Assembly (NCBI GenBank): GCA_004352715.1
Contig: SCFE01000101.1
Location: 1,727,535 to 1,776,360 of the forward strand
DNA from: Hofstenia miamia
Lineage: Eukaryota; Xenacoelomorpha; Acoela
Reading direction: 5' to 3'
Length of the DNA stretch: 48,826 nt
Below are positions 20,801 to 31,904 of the stretch, piece after piece. Each line of letters begins with the position of its first letter. The first letter of the stretch is position 1. The position numbers and the translations under genes are program-made. The notes beneath the pieces are model-generated. The model made no database searches, had not been told where the DNA came from, and worked only from the letters and a program-made list of their open reading frames with translations.

Positions 20801-21224
20801 AGCAAGTGAGTGCTTTGGTTGTAAGAGTCCATCACAGCTTGTTTCTCATTTCCTCAGATAGGTTATATCAAACCAAATGGACTGCCTTTGGTGTTGCAAT
20901 GAAGTACAGGTGTAATATCTCATCCCCAACCTTTGATGTTTTCACTTTTCTTTCCTCTGCTTTCTTGGATCAAATGCTAGTTGAATCATGGGAGGAAGGA
21001 CCAGGACTAGGAGGAGGTTTTGAGTCAATGTGGGATGGGGTTATGTTACTAATTTGAGCAAAAAGGCACTCTAGGTTCCTTGGAGTCCTGCACAGAGAGT
21101 TGTCTCTGAGCATAGTCGCAGGAAGTCCACTCCTGAGGGGAGAGTTGTCTCCTCTTGTAGTGGCGGCTACTACTGCTGGAGTCCTCTGCTGGGCACTCTT
21201 GCTTTCATGAGGTGCTTTCATCAA
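17841..21224 (-). pseudogene. Long post-integrase ORF of element C (~1,100 codons), function unknown
   Basis: Between integrase and 3' LTR lies ~3.4 kb of coding-like DNA in several open pieces: 21224-20970, 20684-20499, 20468-20115, 19991-19794, 19726-19514, 19510-18842, 18734-18387 and 18365-18087. The coding feel continues nearly to the LTR. In order: a Pro/Ser linker (PPPSPGPSSHDS); blocks shared with element A, including VHTMFDEDFN and LKEEYQDNIPDE; a helical middle (SCGAMWILAAFLMVDP, NHLGVAFSDLNIFSDMLKKY); and an acidic C-terminal third (KEELVLLLSPGQQLALDIE, GQRISTQLEKIHQTIYSLDP). I see no signal peptide or 20-residue hydrophobic segment, so it does not look like an envelope. A nucleoprotein-like or second structural role is only a guess. 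It is broken by stops, frameshifts and a short CpG-rich insertion. Confidence 0.7.
18735..18812. repeat. Short CpG-rich insertion in the element C extra ORF
   Basis: Contains TTTTCGGCGGAA near 18737 and again at 18801, with TGCGGCGGAA at 18761 between them. This stretch separates two open pieces of the ORF and carries most of the CpGs in its neighbourhood. It looks like a later insertion of foreign short-repeat DNA. No target duplication is evident. Confidence 0.55.
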
Positions 21225-22579
21225 TTCGTCTTGATGTTTTTGCTCAGCTCATTTTGTCTCATGGATTCATCTGTCTTTGAAAACTGCATCTGATTGGTGG
21301 ATTGTTTTCTGATCATTTCATGGTTGCTAAACAAAGATATAAGATTAAGGTCCCAATCTTGGGTATTTAAATGATCTAAATATCTCTGGTTTCTAGCTTT
21401 TTGTTTAGGCAAAATACAAGTAGCAATAGTGTTGCTACTATTACCAAGGTTACTATCATACTCAAGCTGTGTAAGGTCATCTTCCTCACATTCAGTGAGG
21501 TTGTCAAAATATTCAATTTTGTTTACACTGTCATCAGTAAGGGAAAACTCATTATTATTGTTGATGACTGCATTATGTATATCTTTAATAGTTTGTCTAA
21601 GCTGCTGAAAATGTGTGACTTTACCATTATCTAGTAAGTACTTTTGGTGATCTAATACTTTTGCTATAATGAAAGGTCCTTGCCAATTAGTGGCAAGTTT
21701 TTGCACGTGATTAGCATCAGTAATCTGAGGGAAATAGGCAAAGATGGAATCTGCTTGCTTGTGCAGTTCGCCATACAATTTCTTATCAAAGTTCATTTTC
21801 TGGCAAATAACAGATTGGTTGGTATTTCAGCATATAGTAAAATGTACTTCCTGAAATTCCTGTAACATCTGGATCACAAAATTCTCCAAGCTAGGTTTGT
21901 TGTAATCTGGGAACATTATAGATAGTAGTGTGCTCACCTCCTGGCCAAACATAGCCTTAAAAGGTATAACTTTAGTGGTAGAGTGAACAGCAGTATTATA
22001 AAAGAACTCTACTGCCTCTATTACTCATCTCCAATTCTGACTGGCAGCTTGGACTAAAGCTACTCTTATTATGATTTAATTGTTTGACAACACCATTTGA
22101 CTGAGGATGGTACATGGTAGTGAAGTTGTGCACAATTTCCAGTTCTTTCATGAGGGTGGTCATCAGGTTATTTTCAAATTGAGGACCATGGTCAGAGACT
22201 AACCTCTCCATAGGTCCAAACTTGAAGATCCACTCCTTTACAACTTTTTCTCTGATGACTTCAGCTGTAGTATTATTGAGTGGGATGAGCCTCACATATT
22301 TTGTGAAGTGGTTGATTAGGACCAGAAGATACTGAAAACCTTCTTCATCTCTCAATAGTTTCTTTAAGTCTATATGGACTACTTTGTTCATTCATTTGGC
22401 AACCTGACTGTGGAGCTTGGCTCTCTGTTCTGGGAAATGTCCAGCTCCCTGTAGCAGGCATGCTTCACACTTGTCTATGACATCCTGAATGGTAGCTCAT
22501 ATCCTTATAGTAATATAGTGAGCATTAAAAGTTCATTCAGTCTGGATGATTCCTAGATGACCACACTTGTGGATCTTCC
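21221..22579 (-). pseudogene. int: Integrase of element C and pol C-terminus (broken, cut by gap)
   Basis: The sequence starts at the gap edge inside the zinc region. The minus frame 22391-21996 holds the rve core with KVVHIDLKKLLRDEEG, INHFTKYVRLIPL, VSDHGPQFENN and HPQSNGVVKQLN; the catalytic Glu position reads Lys. The frame 21796-21221 carries the C-terminal module with LATNWQGPFIIAKVLDHQK and an Asn/acidic tail. The first ~200 bp match copy B almost base for base. Element D supplies exactly the missing upstream part, with about 210 bp absent between them on the copy B map. Confidence 0.88.
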
Positions 22580-23579
22580 NNNNNNNNNNNNNNNNNNNNN
22601 NNNNNNNNNNNNNNNNNNNNNNNNNNNNNNNNNNNNNNNNNNNNNNNNNNNNNNNNNNNNNNNNNNNNNNNNNNNNNNNNNNNNNNNNNNNNNNNNNNNN
22701 NNNNNNNNNNNNNNNNNNNNNNNNNNNNNNNNNNNNNNNNNNNNNNNNNNNNNNNNNNNNNNNNNNNNNNNNNNNNNNNNNNNNNNNNNNNNNNNNNNNN
22801 NNNNNNNNNNNNNNNNNNNNNNNNNNNNNNNNNNNNNNNNNNNNNNNNNNNNNNNNNNNNNNNNNNNNNNNNNNNNNNNNNNNNNNNNNNNNNNNNNNNN
22901 NNNNNNNNNNNNNNNNNNNNNNNNNNNNNNNNNNNNNNNNNNNNNNNNNNNNNNNNNNNNNNNNNNNNNNNNNNNNNNNNNNNNNNNNNNNNNNNNNNNN
23001 NNNNNNNNNNNNNNNNNNNNNNNNNNNNNNNNNNNNNNNNNNNNNNNNNNNNNNNNNNNNNNNNNNNNNNNNNNNNNNNNNNNNNNNNNNNNNNNNNNNN
23101 NNNNNNNNNNNNNNNNNNNNNNNNNNNNNNNNNNNNNNNNNNNNNNNNNNNNNNNNNNNNNNNNNNNNNNNNNNNNNNNNNNNNNNNNNNNNNNNNNNNN
23201 NNNNNNNNNNNNNNNNNNNNNNNNNNNNNNNNNNNNNNNNNNNNNNNNNNNNNNNNNNNNNNNNNNNNNNNNNNNNNNNNNNNNNNNNNNNNNNNNNNNN
23301 NNNNNNNNNNNNNNNNNNNNNNNNNNNNNNNNNNNNNNNNNNNNNNNNNNNNNNNNNNNNNNNNNNNNNNNNNNNNNNNNNNNNNNNNNNNNNNNNNNNN
23401 NNNNNNNNNNNNNNNNNNNNNNNNNNNNNNNNNNNNNNNNNNNNNNNNNNNNNNNNNNNNNNNNNNNNNNNNNNNNNNNNNNNNNNNNNNNNNNNNNNNN
23501 NNNNNNNNNNNNNNNNNNNNNNNNNNNNNNNNNNNNNNNNNNNNNNNNNNNNNNNNNNNNNNNNNNNNNNNNNNNNNNN
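22580..23579. other. Assembly gap, 1000 N
   Basis: A placeholder gap of exactly 1000 N. The left flank is in the middle of a gypsy integrase, while the right flank is unrelated AT-rich DNA with ordinary CpG content and no trace of the missing element. Confidence 0.98.
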
Positions 23580-25008
23580 TAGCATTGGTTGCAGAATGCA
23601 AGAATAGTTCATTAGCTCAAAATCCAACCTATGTATTTCTGTCTAATTTTGTCATGAGCTCAATAGTTTCTCGGACAAATTGAGCAGGGGCACTTTAATA
23701 TGCAACTCGGGTTGTAAATTCACAAAGTTAACAAATAACAAATCTTTGTTTAAGATAAGTTTTTCAAGGCATCTTGTAAATCTTGTAAAGAATCACCTTA
23801 TGTTACCATAAGCTTTAGTGTAGTTAAATGATTATAAGAACTAATTCATATGCGGCCATTATTCAAATATTTATGTTTCTACTTATACTAATAAGCTTAT
23901 ATGAAAAAAATACTAAGATCCTCGCATTTAAAAAATGATACATTATTATAATTTTTCTTGAAATAGTTGACAAGTACTTAAGCTTCACTATTTTTACATT
24001 AATATATGTAGATAGTTTTTATGGAAATTTGGATCATTTGACCCCGAACACCTTACAAATAGTACACATCTGTTACCCTGATTCACTTGCACAGTTTTCT
24101 AGCCAGAGCATAAGGTAGGCATCATCTATAGAATATTCATTAAAATCACTAAATTTTGGCATAGGTATCGCTTCGAATTGGCAATGGGTATATAATCGAA
24201 CTTAACATCGGGATACTTCCAATTATGTTTTTTAAAACGAATGGAATATTTTAAAATTCAAAATATACCCCACTACGAGAATTTTCTGGTTAAGCCGCTG
24301 ATAGTAACGATATTCATTTGGAATTTATTTTAATTTACAACTTTAAATTCAGAAACAGCATTGTTGAAAGGGCTTATTTATTTACAGAAGTTTTGTACAG
24401 AGTGTTTTTGTACGCTTTAGCTATAATACATGCAATTATAAATTATTTACAAGGCTTGCTTTTTATTTTGTAGTTTGCATTAAGCATGTGTAAACATGCA
24501 ATAGAACACAATGTACTATATGTAGAATGAAAAATGTGATTAAATATTTTCTATTGTATTATTTTGCATTTCGAGCATGACAGACTGAAATTTCAATGCT
24601 GTGTCCATTCTTATGCATTTATATGTACAATCAATGATGGTATGGATACTACATGTTTTTCAGCAGAAACATTTACCACAATTTTATTTCCAAGAAATTA
24701 TGCAATTTTCTTGGAGCGTCAATTTATTTGATTTAATTAGCAGCTTAAATCAGTACTTAGAAAATATATTTTAAAAGGTATTCTCTTGAATAACGTTTTA
24801 CTAATATCGATAGTAGTTAGCTAGAACAGCTGAAGACGGCGGTTTCGAGAAGAAAAAAACCGAAATCGAATATATTTTTTGGAACTCACTACTCCTCACC
24901 GACCCACTTTTTTGCCACCCAGATAAATATTGTTGAATCAAACTTTTTAAATGGATATATTACCACTTCAACAATCATAAAACTCATATTAGATATTTTT
25001 ATTACTGT
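23580..25008. other. AT-rich DNA, no gene recognised
   Basis: No conserved frame, terminal repeat or RNA gene is visible. The gypsy element cut by the gap to the left does not continue here in either orientation. Confidence 0.5.
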
Positions 25009-25245
25009 CAGGGGCGTACGCAGGTTTTTTTGACGGGGGGACATAATCATCATTACCCAATGCGGGGCGAAGCCTCGCAAAAATTTTTGAAAATATTGAG
25101 AAAATATATCCTAAAAATGCATTTCACGATCCTAGATTTTAAATTTTTCAATTTTTTACGAAAAGTTTTTTCATTTATCCAGTCAAAATCCAATTTGGAA
25201 ACCTGACGGGGGACATTCCACCATATCCCCCTGCGTACGCCACTG
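25009..25245. mobile_element. MITE-like element with GTACGC termini, 237 bp
   Basis: Starts CAGGGGCGTACGCAGG and ends CCTGCGTACGCCACTG, inverted repeats of 15/16. The CAGTGGCG-type end is common among hAT elements in animals. I find no convincing 8-bp flanking duplication (ATTACTGT against ACTTTATA), so the family call is weaker than for the other MITEs. Two minus-strand frames over it are by-products. Confidence 0.65.
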
Positions 25246-25433
25246 ACTTTATACAAGGCTGTAACTTATAACATTATTTAAATATCTTATCTTTAATATA
25301 GAAACAACTGAATTCCTCAGATGTGATTCCAACAAGTCAAATACAGCTCATGGTACTTTATATTTAATAAAACACAAGCTACATAAAACAATTGCATTTC
25401 TTAAAATTTAAGTTTTAAATCCGTATTGGGAAT

Positions 25434-25827
25434 CAGGGGTGGAGACGGTTCAATCTAACTTACGGGTTGGGTCAGCTTTTCGTTGGCTCCGCGGCGGATT
25501 GGGTGAAGGTTTTTTCTTTAAATCGGGTCATTCAATAAAATTGACATAAAATATTGATTACATGTAGAGATTTTAACGCTGTTAAGAGTTTCATAAATAA
25601 TCAGGGTTTGATCTGGAGTATTCGTTTTCTTACTATTACATTGTGTTCTATCATTTATTGAATTCGTTATTTTTGTTTTAGTTTTTGAATTTGTCTTAGG
25701 CATAGCAAATATTTTTTAAATGAGTGATTCATTCTACAAGCCGAAATGATCAAGTCGGGTCGGTTCTACATATCATTCGAGTAGGATTAGGTCAGGTCAA
25801 AACAAATTTGACCCGTTTCCAGGCCGG
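25434..25827. mobile_element. hAT-like MITE, 394 bp
   Basis: The left end CAGGGGTGGAGACGGT and the right end (read inward) CCGGCCTGGAAACGGG match at 11 of 16 positions. The flanks TTGGGAAT (25426-25433) and TTGGGAGT (25828-25835) are a 7-of-8 target duplication. The subterminal regions contain GGGTCGG/GGTCAGG words. There is no transposase frame. Confidence 0.65.
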
Positions 25828-26395
25828 TTGGGAGTGAACACAACATTTTTTCAACACTCACTATTAATGAACTTAGCTTTTTTCAATAAAGTTTATTTTG
25901 TGAATGTTATAAACTTAATCATTCAAGAAGGTTTTCAAGAATTAAATCAGAAAACATAGTGGAAGTTCATTCTCACTTTTGTCTTTATCTGTTTGAATTT
26001 TCTAATAGTATGTAAAAATTAGAGATCGAATTTAGTCGACCTTTGGGGTGAGGTGGGTATGGATCACAATTTCTCTAAAGTGTGCACCCATGGCCAAAAG
26101 TGGGACGAAACTCACTTGAATTGAAAAAACAGCACAAAAATGCCAATTTTAGAGATTGCAAGGTAATTTCTTAATATATCGAAGTTGCCTGTTTGATAAT
26201 ATTTGGAAATTTAGTCGCATTTTGAAACATTAATTATCATGTATTCTTACTTATCAATAAAATTCGATTGTACCAAATAATGCCAATAAGATTTGTTAAC
26301 AACTAGCTTTACAATTACACTGGAAGGAATGTAATTACTCTTGCATGTGAATATTACATAAAATATTGGCATTATGAAAACTCTTTAAAGCTAAA

Positions 26396-27430
26396 ACTAA
26401 ATTCAATTTTACTATCATATTTTTATAGATTTCTATTGATAGTAATACTAGATGACATTTGAAAATGATAATGTAAGACAATAGAACCATGCATTAAAAA
26501 TATTAGGTAAATATCTCGAGTGGGGCAATTTCAGGCCTTCAGAGTAAAAAACGTGGGTCAGTATGGGGTAGAGGGGCTCACGTGAATATGAGGCAAAGCA
26601 CAAACCGTGTGGCGCGGAGTAGGACAGTGCAAAAAATCTGCCCACTTCTCTCTTTGGTAGAAACTGTTTCGCTCACATACAAAATTGTTTTCCTAAAAAC
26701 CACACGACAATAGATTGCATTATATGTAAATAATAAAATTACTAAGAACAATGCCTTATTAACACAATTAATTCGGCATTTAAATTTCCATTTAAGAATT
26801 TTTCAATCGGATAGGAAATTTTTACAAAATTCATGTTTTCTATATGTTTCTAATCAACAAATTTTNAACTAAATTCAATTTTACTATCATATTTTTATAG
26901 ATTTCTATTGATAGTAATACTAGATGACATTTGAAAATGATTATGTATCTTCTACGAAGCAAGGATTAAAAATATTAGGCAGTGCGGTTGTGCAGTGTTA
27001 TGAAAATGTAAGACAATAGAAAATTGCAAATAGTTCTTGGAGCAAATATCTCGGGTGGGGCAATTTCAGGCCTTCAGAGTAAAAAAACGTGGGTCAGTAT
27101 GGGGTAGAGGGGCTCACGTGAATATGGGGCAAAGCACAAACTCTGTGGCGCGGAGTATGACAGTTTGCAAAAAATCTGCCCACTTCTCTCTTTGGTAGAA
27201 ACTGTTTCGCTCACATACAAAATTGTCTTCCTAAAAACCACACGACAATAGATTGTATTACATGCAAATAATAAAATTACTAAAAGCAATGCCTTATTAA
27301 CACAATTAATTCGGCATTTAAATTTCCATTTGAGAATTGTTCAATCGTATAGGAAATTTTTAGAAAAAATTGTTCAATCGTATAGGAAATTTTTAGAAAA
27401 TTCATGTTTTCTGTATGTTTCTAATCAACA
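26396..27430. repeat. 471-bp direct tandem duplication with a single N at the joint
   Basis: Copy 1 runs from AACTAAATTCAATTTTACTA at 26396 to 26865, and copy 2 starts with the same words at 26867. Both contain the GGGGCAATTTCAGGCCTTCA block and the GGCGCGGAGTA block. Copy 2 has about 90 bp of extra sequence (near 26945-27045) and an internal 33-bp duplication (27336-27400). A lone N (26866) lies exactly at the joint. I see no coding function. Confidence 0.85.
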
Positions 27431-28059
27431 AATCTTTCAATACTATAAAAATTTTCTGATAAACCGCATGCATTTTTGAAAATTTGGTACAATATTATTA
27501 AGTTTTTCCATATTAATTTTCTCCAGGTTTATTATTACATTAGAAATCGTACGTAAGAAATGGGCACATCTGTTTATGAAAGTGCTCAAATGTAATGTTG
27601 ACAGTTTTAACAAGACCAGGGTATTATTCTGTGCCTGAAGCAGTAGAAAAAATAAACAATTTTTTCATTAAAAACTCAATTTTTTTTAAACAATTTCAAA
27701 TTTCCACCAATCCTAATTTTCAGTTGATCAGAAGGTCGAAGGTCCATGCAAGCAAAACCATCCTTAATTTTTTAATACGAAAAGAAAAAGATTCATTATT
27801 CAGATACATGTTCACAATTAAATAACTTATAATTTATGTGGAAAGCATCAATAAATTAACAACACACACACACACATATATATATATATCATATAAAATA
27901 CAAGAACAAACCTTCCATGATATGGATAAATTTCTATAGTACTATTTTAATACCGAGTTATAGTATAGTAATTGTTATAAAATTTGTATCCTAGTGATGA
28001 TTTACCAGAAATATATTTTTGCTTAAGGAAGATTTTTAAATGCATTTTAAAGGTAATAA
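27431..28059. other. AT-rich DNA with an AC/AT microsatellite
   Basis: A microsatellite of AC then AT dinucleotides lies at about 27860-27890. The frame 27595-27825 (76 codons, plus) starts TRPGYYSVPEAVEKI, but then degenerates into Asn/Lys/Phe-rich sequence. I do not call it a gene. Confidence 0.45.
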
Positions 28060-29059
28060 NNNNNNNNNNNNNNNNNNNNNNNNNNNNNNNNNNNNNNNNN
28101 NNNNNNNNNNNNNNNNNNNNNNNNNNNNNNNNNNNNNNNNNNNNNNNNNNNNNNNNNNNNNNNNNNNNNNNNNNNNNNNNNNNNNNNNNNNNNNNNNNNN
28201 NNNNNNNNNNNNNNNNNNNNNNNNNNNNNNNNNNNNNNNNNNNNNNNNNNNNNNNNNNNNNNNNNNNNNNNNNNNNNNNNNNNNNNNNNNNNNNNNNNNN
28301 NNNNNNNNNNNNNNNNNNNNNNNNNNNNNNNNNNNNNNNNNNNNNNNNNNNNNNNNNNNNNNNNNNNNNNNNNNNNNNNNNNNNNNNNNNNNNNNNNNNN
28401 NNNNNNNNNNNNNNNNNNNNNNNNNNNNNNNNNNNNNNNNNNNNNNNNNNNNNNNNNNNNNNNNNNNNNNNNNNNNNNNNNNNNNNNNNNNNNNNNNNNN
28501 NNNNNNNNNNNNNNNNNNNNNNNNNNNNNNNNNNNNNNNNNNNNNNNNNNNNNNNNNNNNNNNNNNNNNNNNNNNNNNNNNNNNNNNNNNNNNNNNNNNN
28601 NNNNNNNNNNNNNNNNNNNNNNNNNNNNNNNNNNNNNNNNNNNNNNNNNNNNNNNNNNNNNNNNNNNNNNNNNNNNNNNNNNNNNNNNNNNNNNNNNNNN
28701 NNNNNNNNNNNNNNNNNNNNNNNNNNNNNNNNNNNNNNNNNNNNNNNNNNNNNNNNNNNNNNNNNNNNNNNNNNNNNNNNNNNNNNNNNNNNNNNNNNNN
28801 NNNNNNNNNNNNNNNNNNNNNNNNNNNNNNNNNNNNNNNNNNNNNNNNNNNNNNNNNNNNNNNNNNNNNNNNNNNNNNNNNNNNNNNNNNNNNNNNNNNN
28901 NNNNNNNNNNNNNNNNNNNNNNNNNNNNNNNNNNNNNNNNNNNNNNNNNNNNNNNNNNNNNNNNNNNNNNNNNNNNNNNNNNNNNNNNNNNNNNNNNNNN
29001 NNNNNNNNNNNNNNNNNNNNNNNNNNNNNNNNNNNNNNNNNNNNNNNNNNNNNNNNNNN
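28060..29059. other. Assembly gap, 1000 N
   Basis: A placeholder gap of exactly 1000 N. It removes the C-terminal part of the SGNH-hydrolase-like ORF that reads leftwards into it. Confidence 0.98.
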
Positions 29060-29437
29060 TTGTCGAAAACGGTATAATTTAACAGCTTTGCGTTTTGTTT
29101 AATAAGTAAATTTAGTTCAGCGGATTTTTTGTTTAACACCTCGTCCTTAGGAAAAGGAGCAAGTTCACCAAGGAAAACTTTAGCTGAACTAAATTTAGTT
29201 TTAATAACATTAATTAATTTCTTATACTTATCTGTAAAATCTTCTTTCTTTTGCATTAAGTCGTTTCTTCCTATTGTAATGAGAATTCTCTTTACATTAT
29301 TCGATTCGGGATAAAGCGGAATTAAATCAGCTATATCTTCAATGGTGGCTCCCGGATATGAATGAACACATGTAGCAGTTCTTAGTAAGCCCGGAGCTTT
29401 CAGATGACGGTACATTGATGATCCGATGATATATTCA

Positions 29438-31698
29438 CAGGCTTGTCCTTTGGACAGATTTTTCTGTCCAATCCAATCCAATACAAAAATTCTAAAATTG
29501 TCCAATTGGAATCCAATCAAATTCCAATCAAATTTTGAGTTTGTTAATCCAAATTTTCTTTGCAACATACATTGGATGTCTTTGATTTGACATATTTATT
29601 TAAATATAATGCAAAATTTTCTTTATGTGATGTTTGTACAGGGGATTGGCAGAGTTTTTGAAATCCGGGGAGCAGATGATTATATTTTTTCATACAATAC
29701 TTTTTTGTGTAAGGTTAACAAATTTTGAAACTCATCAAAGTGCATAAATGCATTTCTTAGAACTTAAGCATATTAGAAGGAGCCTCATCACTAAAATTTC
29801 AAAATACGCAATACGCAGCACACCGAAGAATCCAATTATTTGTAGCTTTTATATTCAAACTCCGAAGATGAAAACTGTTTGATTACAAGCGATGTACTAT
29901 CTTGCTCCCAATCAAAACATTAGAGAGATATGCAAGATGCACCGGGATTTCGTTATGATGAAAACGTTGATATCCTATCATATTGGAAGAATTCCACTTA
30001 CACAAAATTAAATAAATAGCAAGATCTTATCTAACCACACAAGCTTTAGAAATAGTTTCTGAACTAGCTCACTGGACTTGCGATTCCCGCATTAACGCAC
30101 TCAACGGCGCTTTGCCCATCTGAACGAACTCTTAATTATTAAAAAATATGGTATGCAATGCAGTGTAGGTAAAAAATACAGCAATTAATATTTTATATTC
30201 ATGAGTGTTCTATTGGAAGTTTTCAATGCTATGTTAGTAGGAGATCTATGGAAGTGGAATCAATTCATTGTGCTGCCACAAGAATATTCCCTGGTGTTAG
30301 TTTAAGGAGATCTTCCAACAAATATTGTGAGATTCTAACTCAAAGACGCATAAGCATTACGGAAGAAAATTTCCCTAAGAACCTATTTATTGTGATTGTG
30401 ATCAATAATTTGTAACTAAATTCACATTCTTCTGAGTAAATTGCTGTTTTTTGTTTTAGCTGGAAAATTAGAACTCTTCTAGAAAGAAAAATCTTAGCAT
30501 AGTTTATTAAGTTTTCGCATACAAAATATCATAGAAATACTGATAATATATTGTCATAAAATGACACCAACTATCCAAAAATTTATCTATTCGAAATTCT
30601 GCCAAATATGACACCACACACATATATGTATATCATATCATGCCGGAATTGCTGTGCAGGCCCAACTAAAGCACGTAAATAGCAATGCAGCCAATGAATT
30701 TAGGAATTCATTGATCATATGCTGTCCTATTAGACTACAAAATCACAATAATACTGGTCCAGTCATTGTATTCTAGTCAATTAAAAATTTAGAAAAAATA
30801 CTTATTTTGTGCTCACATGAAAATATTGTAATTACTTAAGATGATATGGCGCATTGCATTCAGAGTATTATCTAGGCCCTGCAAGTACTCGAAATTTCTA
30901 GTCGGGTCGAGTTTTGTTAATTGAAAACGAGTAGTGTAGTGTATGTTTGGTTAATTAAAAACAATAATATTATTTTCTAATTAAAAAACCTTTCTACAAA
31001 AATTTTTTTCGGAGTCAATGGGGTTGAGCATACTGTATATTGAATTAGTGTTACTAATATCAAGATGTTAGAATATATTGATGTTATGGTGGTAGCCACT
31101 CCCTGCTGATTGGATTCTTTTGAATTTTTTTGTCTTTCGTAAAAATTATATTAACACTTCTTTAGCAGAGTTGCGATTTTAAGTTGGTAAACAAACTTCA
31201 CACTTTATTCAAGTGATATTGGATAAAGTTTCATTCTTTAGTTTAATAATATCAACACTGATTGCTATATCTACATGTATATAAAATACAATAATGATCA
31301 ATTAAAAATGTAACTGCTAAAATATTTTTTTCGAGTTTGGAAAACAGTTTATTACTTATTGGTGACTTTACAATTTTAATATTCATAGGCCTACGTGGTT
31401 AGATAATACTCGAAATCCGACTATAATTTTAAAAGACTGATCTGACTCAAATAGAGTCAATTTGAAGCAAAAATATCCCGAGTCGCAGAGCCCTAGTATT
31501 ATCAGACCCATATCCAAAGCAAATATTTTAATAGTATGAGGAATTATTAAGAAAACTATATTATAGAAAAATTTGAATTTGGAAATTTTTGAAAAATTAT
31601 TCCAATTAAAATCCAATTGGAATCCAATTAAAAGCAAATTTTGTTTGTCCAACCAATTCCAATATCCAATTGGAATCCAATTCCAATGCGCAAGCCTG
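29438..31698. mobile_element. hAT element, 2261 bp, no transposase seen
   Basis: The termini CAGGCTTG and CAAGCCTG are perfect 8-bp inverted repeats. The flanks TATATTCA (29430-29437) and TATATTCA (31699-31706) are a perfect 8-bp target duplication. The subterminal regions at both ends are packed with CCAATTGGAATCCAAT words, plausible transposase-binding repeats. No hAT transposase motif is visible inside. It carries a second, nested hAT MITE (30873-31495) and disrupts the SGNH-like frame. Confidence 0.9.
30873..31495. mobile_element. Nested hAT-type MITE, 623 bp
   Basis: The left end TAGGCCCTGCAAGTACTCG and the right end (read inward) TAGGGCTCTGCGACTCG are related inverted repeats. The flanks GTATTATC (30865-30872) and GTATTATC (31496-31503) are identical 8-bp duplications. 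It lies wholly inside the 29438-31698 element and is therefore younger. It has no coding frame. Confidence 0.88.
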
Positions 31699-31904
31699 TA
31701 TATTCAACTTTTTCATTGATTTCTTTGATGATTTCATTAGCAAAAATCCTGATTGCTAAATCATAATACATGGTGATTTCAATAATTCCTTCCCATCACT
31801 TTATAAAAATTATTGATGTGCTCTTTATAACAAAGGATGTTAGCCAACATTACCCTAACTGTTCACTCTTCGAAGGAATGTAATACAACTCACCTTCATA
31901 AGAG

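Larger units (their letters stand above)
29060..31771 (-). pseudogene. SGNH-hydrolase-like ORF, interrupted by a hAT insertion and cut by a gap
   Basis: The minus-strand frame from 29437 down to the gap carries the SGNH/GDSL esterase pattern: IIGSSMYRHL (block I, with the nucleophile Ser), YPGATIEDIADL (block II, Gly) and RILITIGRNDL (block III, Asn). The catalytic Asp-His block would be in the gap. At 29438 the frame is entered by a hAT element. On its far side (31706 up to 31771) the same frame continues upstream from a Met at 31771, with MYYDLAIRIFANEII, and joins in phase across the 8-bp duplication. Such domains occur both as host esterases and as ORFs carried by CR1-type LINEs. I cannot tell which this is. 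Confidence 0.7.

Noticed and set aside
20746-21634. Plus-strand frames over the element C extra ORF and pol end (also 18813-19295)
   Set aside because: They are antisense shadows of the minus-strand coding blocks shared with element A.
24889-25256. Two minus-strand frames
   Set aside because: They overlie the MITE-like element 25009-25245 and its flank.
31383-31652. 89-codon minus frame as a gene
   Set aside because: It overlies the subterminal CCAATTGGAATCC words and nested MITE end of the hAT element.
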